From Marisa cornuarietis (Eukaryota; Mollusca; Gastropoda; Architaenioglossa; Ampullariidae): a DNA stretch of 64,000 bases. A model generated the notes under the pieces. The model saw only the letters and a list, made by a program, of their open reading frames with translations. It was not told the DNA's origin and did not search any database. Within the stretch, counting starts at the first letter, position 1, and every line of letters begins with the position of its first letter. Location of the stretch: positions 2,049,501 to 2,113,500 of the forward strand of contig SMMW01000033.1 in assembly GCA_004794655.1 (NCBI GenBank), written 5' to 3'. The position numbers and the translations under genes are program-made. Positions 1 to 11,200 of the stretch are shown here, in pieces.

Positions 1-434
1 TCTTGTGTGCACTGTTTGCTGAGAGATGAAGGAAATCATGTCTTTGTATTTTTGAGGCAACATATGAGAGATGAGCTCATCAGGAGTCTATAACTCACAG
101 TTCCCCTGTATTGCCTAAACTGTGGGCAAACACCTTGTTTTGTGTTTGAGAAGTCAGTTATCTTCCTGTTTGGCATTGTACAGAAATATTAAGTCTTCGC
201 TTTCGTTTAGTGTTTCTGCGCATTTCCTGTTAAGGGTTGATAAATCGGAATACGAAAATTATTGTTGTAAAATCGAATGCTTAAGGAGAAGGAGAGAGAG
301 CGCGATAAGGAAGTTGGAAGAGGTTAATAGGGATTTTGAATGGAAACTTCGGATCCGTCCGTTTGTTGTTCTTCGTTCTGATTCTTTTTTCTTCTCATGA
401 TCATTTCATTTCAATAATCTATTTTTTAAAGAGC

Positions 435-506
<72 letters not shown>

Positions 507-923
507 CTCCTTAGAAAGAACAAATCTGGTTACTGTTCTTCTCACGTACAATAACACTACTAATTTTTTTTTTATCTTGATCCTTACACGAAGCTGAATG
601 AGCTTTAATCTTTATGTTTACATCTATATTCGATATTTACAACTGAAAGAAAGAAAGAAAGAAAGAAAAAAGAAAGAAAGAAAGAATTATAAAGCAAAAA
701 ACGATAAGAAAGAAAATGAAAGTCTGAGATAAGATTATGTAATGCCAAGGGTGGAGCGCTATGAAAGTGTTAGTAATGGTTTCAACATTTGTGCAATCTT
801 TGAAATTTTTTTTCATTTCTGTTTTACTTTGTCATATATTTCTGTGCTTTTTCTTTTGACACGAGTACTGTAGACGGTTTTACAGGATTCGGTGGTAATT
901 AACATGATAGCGACAAGCTAATC
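1..923. other. Upstream region without recognised gene
   Basis: No coding region is supported here. The stretch holds a long (GT)n tract at 437-506, a (GAAA)n tract around 647-685 and AT-rich unique-looking DNA. The short open frames present run through the GT repeat or lack any domain. Bases 900-923 resemble the sequence just upstream of gene 2 near 7945-7960, so the right edge belongs to the ancestral gene 1 upstream region. Confidence 0.5.
437..506. repeat. (GT)n microsatellite
   Basis: Almost uninterrupted GT dinucleotide tract of about 70 bases with one TT interruption. Confidence 0.95.
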
Positions 924-938
924 AAGAACGAAGTTAAG

Positions 939-2178
939 AGCAAACAGAAATGTTGATTGGCAAGTTATATTGAAAGCAATGACTAATATAAAAGATATCA
1001 AATTAACATGACTTCAGAGTGCTACATAGAATACTGGGGATAAAAATAACTTTATTCTACATAGGAATAGAAGATGATGATGTCTGTGACCTTTGCAGAG
1101 GGGAAAACGAAAATATTCAGCACATATTTTGGAATTGTAAATATGTTAAGAATGTTTGGAGAAACTTGCACATTTGTGTATTAGACACGTAAAAATGCTC
1201 CAAAATATCAGCGAACATCTTGTCCTGTTTGGACGCAGTAATAACTTTGAGACAGATGTTGTATTCGACTTAATTTTACTGCTTGCAAAATCATACATAT
1301 ATTCTTGCAGATTTAAAAAAGCCATCCCACACCCCTGCTGGAACTTGTCACTCTAATATTGAAATACAGATATACCATTGAAAAGTTTAATGCGTGTATG
1401 GAAATAAACGAAGAAATATTTGACAAACACTGGCTACCCTACAAACAACTTGTTACATAGACATAAATACTGAATTCTATATATATATATATAGCTGTAT
1501 GATTACTTAAAATGAGTATGTCTTCATATTAGGTACAATATTATTGTTGTGCATGAACAACTTACTCCCTAGACATAAATACTGAATTTTATATATATAT
1601 ATATATAGCTATCAATGAACATGATCACTTAAAACTATGTATGTCTTGAAATTAGGTACATTATTATGGTTCTGATGTTAGCCTATGGCACAAGGGATCC
1701 AGGGCACCTGCTATAATTTGTATGAGATGTGAAAAGAACATATGCTTGTTTAAGCGTGTTCTGTTGTACTGTTTGTCACTTTCAAATGTAATACTTGACT
1801 GCAGTGGCTGCTTCTATCTTACACCAAGAGTGACAGCATGAGAAAATATTATAATGAATGCTATTTCATTCTCATGTTATAAAAAAAGAAAAAAAGAGGA
1901 TGACCTTGTGTAAAACAATTGTTGAGGGTATCAGGACCAGTGTTAGATAAAAGAAGATAAGAACACAAGTGGGTGATAGTATTTTAGATAACTTTGTGAC
2001 TGGAACTAAAACTGATAAGTGATTGTGTATACATTGTTTCGGACAGCCTGTTCAGCTGATGGATGTAATAAATAAATGTTAACTTATGTGTATATGTTGT
2101 TTGTTGTATACTTTTAAGTATTGTATTCTATATTTTATGTATCGGTGCAACAGAAAAAAATGTTTGAAAAAGAAAAAA
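939..2178 (+). mobile_element. 5'-truncated Tx1/L1-like LINE insertion
   Basis: The region 1020-1460 translates, with stops and a frameshift, to a zinc-knuckle-like segment (C-x2-C with a downstream H and C near 1085-1140) followed by a conserved C-terminal tail of reverse transcriptase ORF2 proteins of the Tx1/L1 type (FDLILLLAKSYIYSCRFKK, then a KHWLPYKQL-like end). A 3' untranslated part with two copies of an AT-repeat-containing segment (about 1475-1560 and 1585-1670) ends in an A-rich tail near 2155-2180. A 15-bp direct repeat flanks it (924-938 and 2179-2193), so both ends of the insertion are defined. It sits about 250 bp upstream of the gene 1 start codon. Family assignment is by eye. 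Confidence 0.75.
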
Positions 2179-2193
2179 AAGAACGAAGTTAAG

Positions 2194-2438
2194 GAGGAAA
2201 ACATAGTTTACATCTTGTAGCTAGACGTGAACCTGGCTGTGACACTCCCATGGTTATCGGAGGCAGCTAATGAAAGCCATCGGAATATCAAGTGAGGTCC
2301 GTGATTGGTAGCTGGGTCTGACCAGTGGCCAGTGAGATAAGTATAAAGTGACAGCAATCGTCCTTTTATAAGTTTCTGGAAGTTTAGAAATCTCATTACG
2401 GTTATCGAGTATTTGTTAAAGCTGTCGTTTTAATCATC
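2194..2438 (+). promoter_or_regulatory. Conserved promoter block of gene 1
   Basis: About 245 bp immediately upstream of the gene 1 ATG is alignable to 7983-8241 (gene 2), about 40690-40919 (gene 5) and 48812-49040 (gene 6). It contains a TATAAAG element at 2342-2348, roughly 95 bp before the ATG, and an inverted CCAAT (ATTGG) near 2304. Conservation across four paralogs while the flanks diverge suggests promoter plus 5' UTR. Confidence 0.6.
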
Positions 2439-5400
2439 ATGAAGTTTTTTCTGACCGTCCTGATTCTTTCTGGTGGGTTTTATAGAACTATATTCATGAA
2501 TTACACTAACGAATTAAACGTGAACTAACGTTTCGTGTATTTAAATACTATACTAGTTCCTGTAACCATTTGCAAATATTTATGCACCATAGCATTTTTA
2601 ATTAATTTAATATATCTTTATGACTACTTTCTTTTAAGCCTGTTGATTACATATTTTAATGGCTGAGTGTATTTTACATGTCGTATCATTTCATCGTTAG
2701 CAATTTTCCTGTTTTTATTATTGCTTGCAAAGAGAGTGTAACCTGTTTGGTTGTGATGTTGCACTACACGTTTAAATGCTAAGTTTCCCACTTTCTTTTC
2801 AAGTATACACAGTTATTTAGCTCGGTTCTTTACCGATTGTTTCACTTCTAAATCTGAAAAGAATGAATTTAATAAAATGCAGCTTCCTTCTTGAGCCTGA
2901 CAAATGGAGACCCAAACTGCGCAGCGAAGTGTACAATGCCTCAGCCTCCATCTGATCCGCCGTCGCGATTTTGCAGGTAAGATAGAAAAGGATATGATGT
3001 CCGACATTGCCAACAGCTTATTGTAAGCATTTTGTGTGTCTGTTTTCTTTATTTTCGATTATTATAATAATTTCTTTTCATGGTCGGAATGATTTAATGT
3101 CACAATAAATTAACTGGCAAATGAATTAATTGTTGCATCCTGATTTCCGGGACCTGAACCACAACTTCATAGGTATTGAAAAAGTTTTTGACAGTCTTGC
3201 ACATCATCGAAGCGCTGTGAAAGAGCCCAAAGAGCACAGTACTGCAGAATAACAAATGATAGTTTTCTGTCACACGACAGTAGGCGTCCGTCGTAGGTGC
3301 TTCCTATCACGTGCTGTTCAGCAATTTTCTTCCCGGAGTTTACCATGAGTGATACCATCCACGCCCGTCACGCATCCATTTCCACCTACTAAAGGGCGAT
3401 TTGCAACTTTCGCATTGCAGATGACATCAAACTGAAAGACTTTACCAAACAGAGTGACAGAAAACTCAAACGAATTTGAAATGGAGACCAACACTGACAA
3501 GAGCAAAGTATTGACCTTTGGCAACAACATAGAAAATACCTACATGAGCGGTTCGAGGAGTTGAACAGCTTTAACTTTAAGTACTTTGGAGCTATATTCT
3601 CAAAGGATAGTAGCTCTACAGCATCAGGATTGCAAAAGCGCCGGTGGTTAGTCTGGAATGGCACGGTGCAGCCTTAAGATAAGTTTACCATGAAATACAA
3701 CATATACTAGTCCCTCGTTGTACCAATTGTGCTTTACTGATGTGAAACGCGGACACTGCTTACCGATACGATTAGGAGAATCCTGGCATTTGAGAACAAA
3801 TGTCTGAGGATGCTGCTTTGAACATCACATAGAGAACATAGAACCAATGATTTATACGAAGCACGGTTGTCACTCTCAGGACACCAGAAACCCCTTCTTA
3901 CCGCAGTCAAGTGGCAGAAGCTGGTCTTGTCTGGCGTGCAACCGTCATGATAGCTTGTCCTTCAAAATACCTTGGAGGGTATCAATGCACTTTTCTGCCA
4001 AACCAACCAACCAATAAACAAACAACCATCGAACTTGTCGGACCAGAAGGAAGGAATCAGAAACGCATTAGGGCAGCCGCGTCTGGTTCCCATCTCAGGC
4101 TGAGCCATGGTTTTCGCCAGACACTATAAGTTTGGTCTTGAATATTAATGCTCAATCAGAATGCCGGTGACATAATTAATTCCTCTTGGACAACGATGTG
4201 GCTATTGTTATGATGACTGACAGTTTGTTGTACCCTCAGTGCGATGAGGCGTATATCACCGAACAGACTACTCTAGTGGTGAAATAGGTTTCGTCTTGAT
4301 AAAACTTTTGTATTGTGTGCTGTTCAAGACTTTCTCTTTATCATATAACTGTTTAAGGCTGTTTTCTCCGTCTGTGAAATAACGCCTCCGTGTACTTTGG
4401 GATTTTTTTTATAGAACGCATGTAAACAGACTCACCAAAGTGTCCAACCTCGTGCTCTCGGAAAGATTTTCCGAATCTTTGTCTCTGCACTCAGATCTGC
4501 GTAGTGATGTTGTAGTTCTTGGTAACTTCACCTTTTATTTTGATGATAGTTTTGACAGGACTGCACACACGGTCAGGATTGATTACTCCGAATATGGGAG
4601 ATATTGACGTTCTTAGTTTTCAGTCTGATGTAAGTGCGTTTTCTGATGACTGTCTAAAAGTGTGAAGAGCTCATCCCAAAATCTCTCTCTCTTAGGCCTC
4701 TTTTTAGGTAGGTTTCTGTCATCTTGTTTTCTTCTTTCTGCTGTAAACTATCAAGAAAAGCACGTGCCATATAGATCGAGTCTTGAAAAAAGGGTTACTG
4801 CATTTCAAGACTTTGGTGAACGTGGAAATGATGTTCAACAATAATGGGATAAAAGATGACACTGCTACTGCGGAAAATTTCAGAATCAAAGATCATCTTC
4901 AGAAAAAATGTCCGAAAACGTTAATGACTACTATTCACCAGTTTTAATAGTTTATTTAATTCTTTAATCACGTAAACACATTTCATTAATTTTTAATGTT
5001 TATCATTCAAATTTGCATTGTTGTATAAGCTGTTTTAATCTTTTTTGTAGTTAAGCAGATAACTCAACATTTTTGTTTATATTTTTGAAGTGCTATGCAG
5101 GCCTTTATGACCTGCATAAAGCCATGTGACGCTAATTGGTCGGATTCGCAGAAAAAGCTAGCACAGGAAATGATGAAGAATTCAAATCTTAACTGTGGTA
5201 AGCACACACCAGAAGCAAATAAATAAAGACTTTAACACGGAAGATGCCTAAATAATGATAACGACCGGAAGAAAGACCCGACCATGCTCGAGCACAGAAA
5301 ACTAGCTATTGACTGTTGATTTTAGTGCAACAGATCTATAGAATAATAAGTGTGTTCTGAGATAATAGCAATGAAACTTAATTGATTTAAACGTTCTTCT

Positions 5401-5679
5401 TTTGTAAGCGTTTTCCTTTCCATAATTTGCTGCCATCAAGCTTGATGATGACTGAAAAGGATAAAGACCAGATGTATTTACTTATTTCATTGCGAACACT
5501 TCTGCTGTTCTTGTCATTGAAGACACGTTCTAATCCAAAATGTTCTTAGAGTTGTATCATGCTAGTGACTGGAGCTTAATTTACTTTCAGACCTGTCTGG
5601 CTCCAGCACTGTCTCTGGCAGTCTCCTCACCGTCACTGGTGCATTGCTGTTCACTGCTTACAGAGCCTTCAACCTATGA
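2439..5679 (+). CDS. Gene 1: secreted six-cysteine GPI-anchored-type protein
   Basis: Four coding exons: 2439-2472, 2883-2976, 5091-5197, 5591-5679 (introns phase 1, 2, 1), giving 107 residues. Exon 1 encodes the start of a signal peptide (MKFFLTVLILSG). Exons 2 and 3 carry six cysteines as C-x3-C-x13-C-x8-C-x3-C-x22-C. Exon 4 encodes a short Ser/Gly/Thr linker (DLSGSSTVSG) and a hydrophobic C-terminus, as in GPI-attachment signals. All donors are GT and acceptors AG, and the joined frame closes exactly. The start is the only ATG before the hydrophobic stretch and is shared with paralogs. AATAAA follows at 5751. Intron 2 contains an RTE relic and an L2 endonuclease relic. Family function is not recognised; a cell-surface or secreted role is inference from the signal and anchor. 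Exon 3 uses a weak acceptor (TTTTTGAAG). Confidence 0.78.
3131..4020 (+). mobile_element. Degenerate RTE-like LINE relic in gene 1 intron 2
   Basis: Broken frames resemble the RT of RTE-type elements: an HNFI-x5-FD segment near 3160-3190 matching the HNFIDFKKAFD core seen more intact at 48640, a RRCFLSRAV-like relic of the GxRQGCxLSP motif near 3285-3315, and a C-terminal stretch of the kind preserved at 58075-58300 near 3880-3980. Multiple stops make it non-coding. Confidence 0.6.
4135..4610 (+). mobile_element. L2/CR1-like endonuclease relic, gene 1 intron 2
   Basis: Conceptual frames contain DNDVAIVMMTDSLLYPQCDEA followed further on by DVVVLGNFTFYFDDSFD, which resemble the EN-domain motifs (ITETWL, GDFNFHFD) of L2/CR1 LINEs. 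Stops and frameshifts are frequent. A clearly paralogous relic lies at 9480-9900 in the matching intron of gene 2, so the insertion predates the gene 1/gene 2 duplication. Confidence 0.6.
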
Positions 5680-5750
5680 TATCCTGTCATTGGCGTCACA
5701 TGCCCGGTTCCTGATCAAACTATGTTATAAATGAGAAATCACAAATGTTT

Positions 5751-5756
5751 AATAAA
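5751..5756 (+). terminator. Poly(A) signal of gene 1
   Basis: AATAAA 72 bases after the stop codon. Gene 2 has an equivalent signal at 12447, 74 bases after its stop. Confidence 0.7.
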
Positions 5757-6099
5757 AAAAATAACTCTCATCGGGTGCCGTATTTAAGTTATTACAGAGA
5801 ATTCATTCCACGAATATTTATATTTAAGTAGGAAAAAAAAACTAAAGGAAAGAATAACTTTAATGAATGACTATATATTTTTGACAATTGCTAGCTGTAA
5901 GCATAGTAAGTATACAGCAGTCAAGCAAATAACTTTATTACACCCACAAAAATGCGTGGAATTGCAACATTTCCATATGACAAGGCAGAATTGAACAGTA
6001 AAAAAATCCAATGCACGTGCAACCACTGTCCATTGTCATCACAACTCAGTAATTTTAGAGCCTGGGAGGAAGTATATTTTTAAGACGACAGACGACGAA

Positions 6100-6395
6100 T
6101 AAGTATTGTCGACCAAGGTATGGGCACTGCATGGCTGCAGGTGGACACAGGTGTTCGAGAAATTGGTCACCGCTTGCTAGTTGCTCACTCTATCATGCAA
6201 AATTTACAAAGCCGCTACCATGCAACTGGAAATGTTGCATATAAAAGACATCTTGGACGCCCGCGGTCAAATACCAGATAGCAAGACAGGTTCATTGTTC
6301 TGTCGGCTCTAACACAGAGAACAGCCACGGACAGGACACTTAGGGAACACCTGCAAGTAGCTGCCAACGTAACTTTCAGTGACCAGATGGTTCGA
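6100..6395 (+). pseudogene. Tc1-like transposase N-terminal relic
   Basis: The frame reads a helix-turn-helix region (GVREIGHRLLVAHSIMQNLQ), a GRPR-type linker (RHLGRPRSNT) and a second helix region (QDRFIVLSALTQRTATDRTL) typical of Tc1-family transposases. One stop lies just after the GRPR segment. The relic ends where an unrelated inverted-arm repeat starts near 6395. No catalytic DDE region is joined to it. Confidence 0.65.
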
Positions 6396-6890
6396 TCCTT
6401 TGACGGATAATTTAAGCTGTTTATTTTTTATCAGCATTTGATTAAACTCTGTTAATCATTGTTGTCTTCGCTAACCTTCGCTAAATTCGGGTTCACCGTG
6501 CATCAAATTTTACCTAAACGGAATTTTCATTTGCGAATGCTCGGCTAAAGATTCTCCTCAGTTCGCCAATATCAAGCTAGTCATTCCATCGTGTATGCGC
6601 ATGCGTGACTCTTGCGGCTTTCCGGCCTGTCGTGCGGAAGACTACCTCGAGCAAAAGTACTGCTCTCAGACTTCTGTAAGTCTGTGGTACTGCTCGTGGC
6701 ACCCAACGGCCTTACACAACCAGGTGATCTATCATCTTTTTATAATCTTTACTATGTTGCCCCGCTCAGTTTGAGGTGATTGCTCCGTTGCCGGAAATTT
6801 TAGGTGGTTTCACCGAACACAAAGTTTCCTTCACAAATTATATTCTTCCTGTAAAGGGATGTCACTGTAGTTTATCCCGCCTAAGAATTG
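6395..6890. mobile_element. Isolated arm of the THAP-type inverted-arm repeat
   Basis: Bases 6440-6560 match the reverse complement of 46380-46480, and 6590-6870 match the reverse complement of about 39800-40090 and 45830-46120. It is therefore one fused arm of the repeat described at 38376-40290 and 44476-46720, without its interior. It interrupts the Tc1 relic. Confidence 0.55.
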
Positions 6891-6931
6891 GCGGGTGGGG
6901 GGCAGCAATTCATTCCCTTCAATTGCTGACT

Positions 6932-7140
6932 GGGGCGGTCCGGTAGTGCAACGGTTAGTGCCTGTCACCAATACAGTAAAGGTTGGCTGTCCTGGGTTCA
7001 ACTCTCGTCTCGGGATCGCTGTTCTTTCTCTGTATGTGATGATTCGCCTCAAACAATATCGAAAGCAGACATTCATCAGAGGAAGGTGTTGCTCTCGGTG
7101 TGGTGGTCTTTTAAAGGTGCCGTGTTTTTTTCGGGGTCCT
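6932..7140 (+). mobile_element. tRNA-derived SINE (copy 1)
   Basis: A tRNA-like head carries an A-box-like segment (GTGCAACGGTTAGTGCC) and a B-box-like GGTTCAACTC about 55 bases later. It is strongly similar to 13515-13696. The 3' boundary is uncertain. Confidence 0.65.
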
Positions 7141-7144
7141 ACCA

Positions 7145-7490
7145 TGGAACCATTTAGTTCGAAAGTGCACTGTCATCAACTAAACAATTTAAAGAAATCC
7201 ATCATCTTGAAACGCATAGTGCTCGTTAATCGGAAAGGAGTTGTAATTCGTGACACAAATTTGATCATCCTCAATTGTTATTGGAGCTTGGATACGATGT
7301 GTTCCCACATCCACCATATTCGCCTGACCTTGTGCCGTCAAACTTCGACTTGTTTCGCTCTCTTCATAACTACTTCTGTGGTATTAAGATAAACGACTGT
7401 TTATGTAGTTTACTGAAAGATGGCAACAGATTTTCGAGAAAAACGGGGAAAATATTATTGACTGATCTTTGTTGAAAATAAAATAATCGT
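7145..7490 (+). pseudogene. mariner (DD34D-like) transposase C-terminal relic
   Basis: Bases 7200-7270 preserve a decayed LVNRKGVV-x-D region. Bases 7275-7475 read LLELGYDVFPHPPYSPDLVP followed by SNFDLFRSLHNYF, the third-aspartate region of mariner transposases. The frame ends early in TGA and the first two catalytic positions are not intact. Confidence 0.75.
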
Positions 7491-7960
7491 AGAAAAACAG
7501 CGGGAAACGCTTCATGACTTTTCCGAGAACACAACAGCTTTGTTATAGGAAACGCGTGACGACCATAATTATCAAAAACGGCGTACCTGAAGGTGGCGCT
7601 TTAAAAAAAGTCACTCGACCTCCGTCGTCTGCCCACTTCAATCGCCCGCCGTCGTCCGCTCCACACCCGGCACTAATGCCAATGCAGAAAATAAATAAAT
7701 AAATAAAATAAAATATCCCTATCACGCGGTTTATTAAAGGCAGTTCATTAACGGCACACAACTCCACGTCACGCTTAACCGCGCTCCCCCCTCAAAAATC
7801 GACCTTACCCGTTCTCCCCTCTGCGAAAATAACAACGGCCCATGCCGCTCAAGCATCCATTCTCATTTTCACGTGCGGTACGCTTTGTCGCTGCCACAGG
7901 CTGAGCTGTAAGATTTTATTTAGGTCATAACCTTGACAGTAATATAAGTTTTAGTGACAC
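7491..7960. other. Intergenic, no gene recognised
   Basis: A short AATA-repeat (about 7690-7712) and CG-containing unique sequence. No coding support. Confidence 0.4.
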
Positions 7961-8241
7961 GCGAATCAAGAACGAAGTTCAGGAACCAAAATATAGCATA
8001 TATCTTGTAACTAGGCTTGGGCGCACGTGCGGCTGTGACGTTTCTGAGTTATCGGGGGGCCAACAATGAAAGCCCTCAGAATACGAAAGAAGGCCAGCGA
8101 TTGGCACTTGGGTCTGACAGATGGCCATGGAGACAAGTATGATGTGACAGCAATTGTTCTTTTTGTCAGTTTCTCTTGAAGAAAGTTTAGAAATCTCATT
8201 GCTGTCATCGACCATTTGTCAAAGCTGTCGTTATTAATCAT

Positions 8242-11200
8242 CATGAAGTATTTTGTGACAGTCCTGCTTCTTTGTGGTGAGTTTTTAAAAATTGTATTCG
8301 ATAATTACAGCCGTGCACCTATGCTTCATGTGATTAAAATACAATGCTCGAGTTTTGTTACCATTTACAAATAGTATGCATCAAAACATTTATTACCTGT
8401 GAATTTCTTGATAGCCTGTTAATAACATGTTTTAAAGGCTGAGTGTTTTGTGTATCATATGTCATCGTTAGCAATTTTCCTGTGTTTTTATTGCTGTTTT
8501 TTTTTTTTTTTTTTTTTACTTTACTTCAGCTTATTTCTTGAACTTGGCAACTGGAAACGGATTACCTTGCACATTACAGTGTGTAAGCCCCTTAACGCCT
8601 GCTGCAAGAAGTGACCAGTCCACATTTTGCAAGTAAGATAGAAAATGATATGAGGCTGTTTTTTATTTTTGATTATTTTAATATCTTTGTTTAATTTGAT
8701 AAGAAAATTCAGCATCTAAGAGGGTCTTGTCGAAGTCATCTAAGCGCTGTGTATCGTTTAGGTTTTCGTTTTAATGTCGTTAGACCGAATACGTGCTCAT
8801 GCGATAAGCAGGCTGTCACAAGCCACTGTTCATTTTAAAAAATCAGATTATTGAATTTTGGACTGAAACCTCTATGAGTCTTTATGGCGTTGGATTATTT
8901 GGGCCATTTTACTTTCTGCTAAAAGACAGGGTTTGCTTAGCTGCAATGCCCAGTAACACTTCTTGTTCTGTCGACTGGTGTGCAGCTGCTTATGTGGCTC
9001 ATATCCTAGCATGTGTTCTGTGCAACTCGAGGTGACTGTTGTATCAGAAGTAAGGCTCACTCTACCTCAGGCTTATTTTAGGAAGGTATTGTTAACCATT
9101 ACGGACTGTTATTAGTATTAACTGCTGGCGTTCTTGTCGGGCTAGGGGCGACTGTTAGTGCAATGATTAAAACACTCGCTTGTCACTACTGCAGTTGAGG
9201 CCCTTGTTGCAGGTGTCCTCACGAGACGCTTTCTGTATGTAACATCTGTTCACAGGGGTGGCCATCGGCTGGTTATTTGCAGGTACTGCCAGTTTTCTTC
9301 CCCGCAGTGCGAAGTAACCTCGACGTTGAAGCCCTGTCATGCCAAGACAACAATGAAAGCAAACTTGCATGGCCAGATGGAATCATAATTAGCGTAGATG
9401 ACGATTAGGGTAACCCCTTGTGCTTTCCGTCTCTCTCCTTAGGACAGAGCCATTATTCTTATCTCACAAGCTAAGAGTTCGATATTTTATGCTCAGTCGT
9501 TGGCATGCCGGTGACATAATGAACTCTTGGACAACGATGTGGATAGTGTCATGATGACTGTACCTTCACAGCGATGAGGTGTATACCACCTCATGGACTC
9601 TAGCGCGGAACTGCTTTTGTCTTGAAAAAGATTCCTTTTCTACCATGACGTTCAAGCCTCTCTCCTTATCAGATAACTATTTTTGAGACTGCTTACCTCC
9701 GTCTTCCTGTCGACAAAGGCTCCGTGTACATATCATCTTTAATAGACCACTTCTAAACAGTCACTCAACTGTCTAATCTCATATTCTTGGGGAGAAAAAT
9801 CCCTAATTTGTGCTTCTGCACTCAGATCTGCGTAGTGATGTTGCAGTTCTTGGTGACTTTTACTTTGATGATAGCTTTGATAGCGATGCCCTTCACTCAA
9901 AGCACTAGTAAACTATTCATATCTCCCCTAATATCGGCCCTTAAGAAGGGAACAAAGTCACTAAGTAAAACGAAGAAGTCGCTAAGCCCTTGCATGCAGA
10001 AAGCCTGTGGAAATAGAATGCGGCGCCTCAGTCAGTCACATTGCCGGATGCCAGATTAGCAACCGTCACATTGCGACAACACTCCCCTCAGGCGAGAGAG
10101 AAGACGATGGCTGAAACTGCAACGCAAAGTAAAAGACGCCTACAACAAAAGAGGCAAAAGCATCTGGAGAAATCATCGTCGGAGACTGAAACAGAGAGGC
10201 GTTTGCGATTCGAAGAACGCCGTCATAGACATCGACAGCAAGAAGCAAAAACAAAAAAAAAAAAAAAAAAACAAAACAAACGAACTTCAAAATGGCCAAA
10301 AAGTTATAAAAAAAAAAATCCCGAGACCTCAGAAAAAAATATTTTACCCTTTTGGGTACATTTCAATAAAAAAAATTTCTTACTTTTTGTTTAATAGTTT
10401 CTTTCATCACGTAAAGATATTTAGTTTTGTAGGCTTATTATTGTAATTTGCAATATTGTATATTCTCTTAATATTCTTTCTTAGCAGTCTAGCTTTATCT
10501 TTGCAGAGCTGTGGAGTCTGCGTTCAACTGCGCCAAGACATGCGGCGCCGATATCACACCTGTTGCAAAGAGAGCGCAGTACTTAATGCAGAGTACAGAC
10601 TTTAGCTGTGGTAAAATGTTTCGTTCTTTCCTGAAAGCTGATATTTTACAAACTTGCAGAAAGAAGATGCCTAAATAATGAGTCTGAAAGCCAGACTCAA
10701 ATGGCTATTTGTTAATCATCAACTTATTTAAAAGTCTACTAGATGCACATCTGCTCCACGTGCATTACTTTTTACACCAGTCAACGCAGGTGTCATTAGT
10801 CGGTCTTTCTCTGCAACTGTATGACAGTATTCATTCTTATTGCTTGTACCCTGACTTTTTTATGCATAGAAATTTATCCTTCTGTCCTTTAGCCCATTGC
10901 TTACGCAAGGCGGAGAGCCCGTTACCATCGCTGGTACCATGAATTTACCCCCTTTTTCAAAATATTATATAAAATTAACGAAAAGAGATAGACGAACAAT
11001 TTAAATTGATAATGATAGACCAAACTGTGTAGAAAAGAAACGTATTACCTTTTGTTTGCTTAAAAACACACTTTTGTGGTTTTCCTAACAGAAAATGCGA
11101 GGATAACGAGCAGTCACAAAAACTTTATAAAGGTTTTCCGAGCCCCCCAAAAATAAATAAAAACATAAGGGAGGAAACTACTACTGTACTACTACTACTG

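Noticed and set aside
122..400. 92-codon frame at the window start
   Set aside because: It needs a non-ATG start and ends in low-complexity sequence, with no domain.
6932..7015. Functional tRNA gene
   Set aside because: A- and B-box-like motifs exist, but the sequence does not fold as a full tRNA by eye and recurs as a SINE at 13515.
9787..10394. Lysine- and glutamine-rich frames in gene 2 intron 2
   Set aside because: They derive from A-rich DNA and the endonuclease relic. Gene 2 splicing removes the region.
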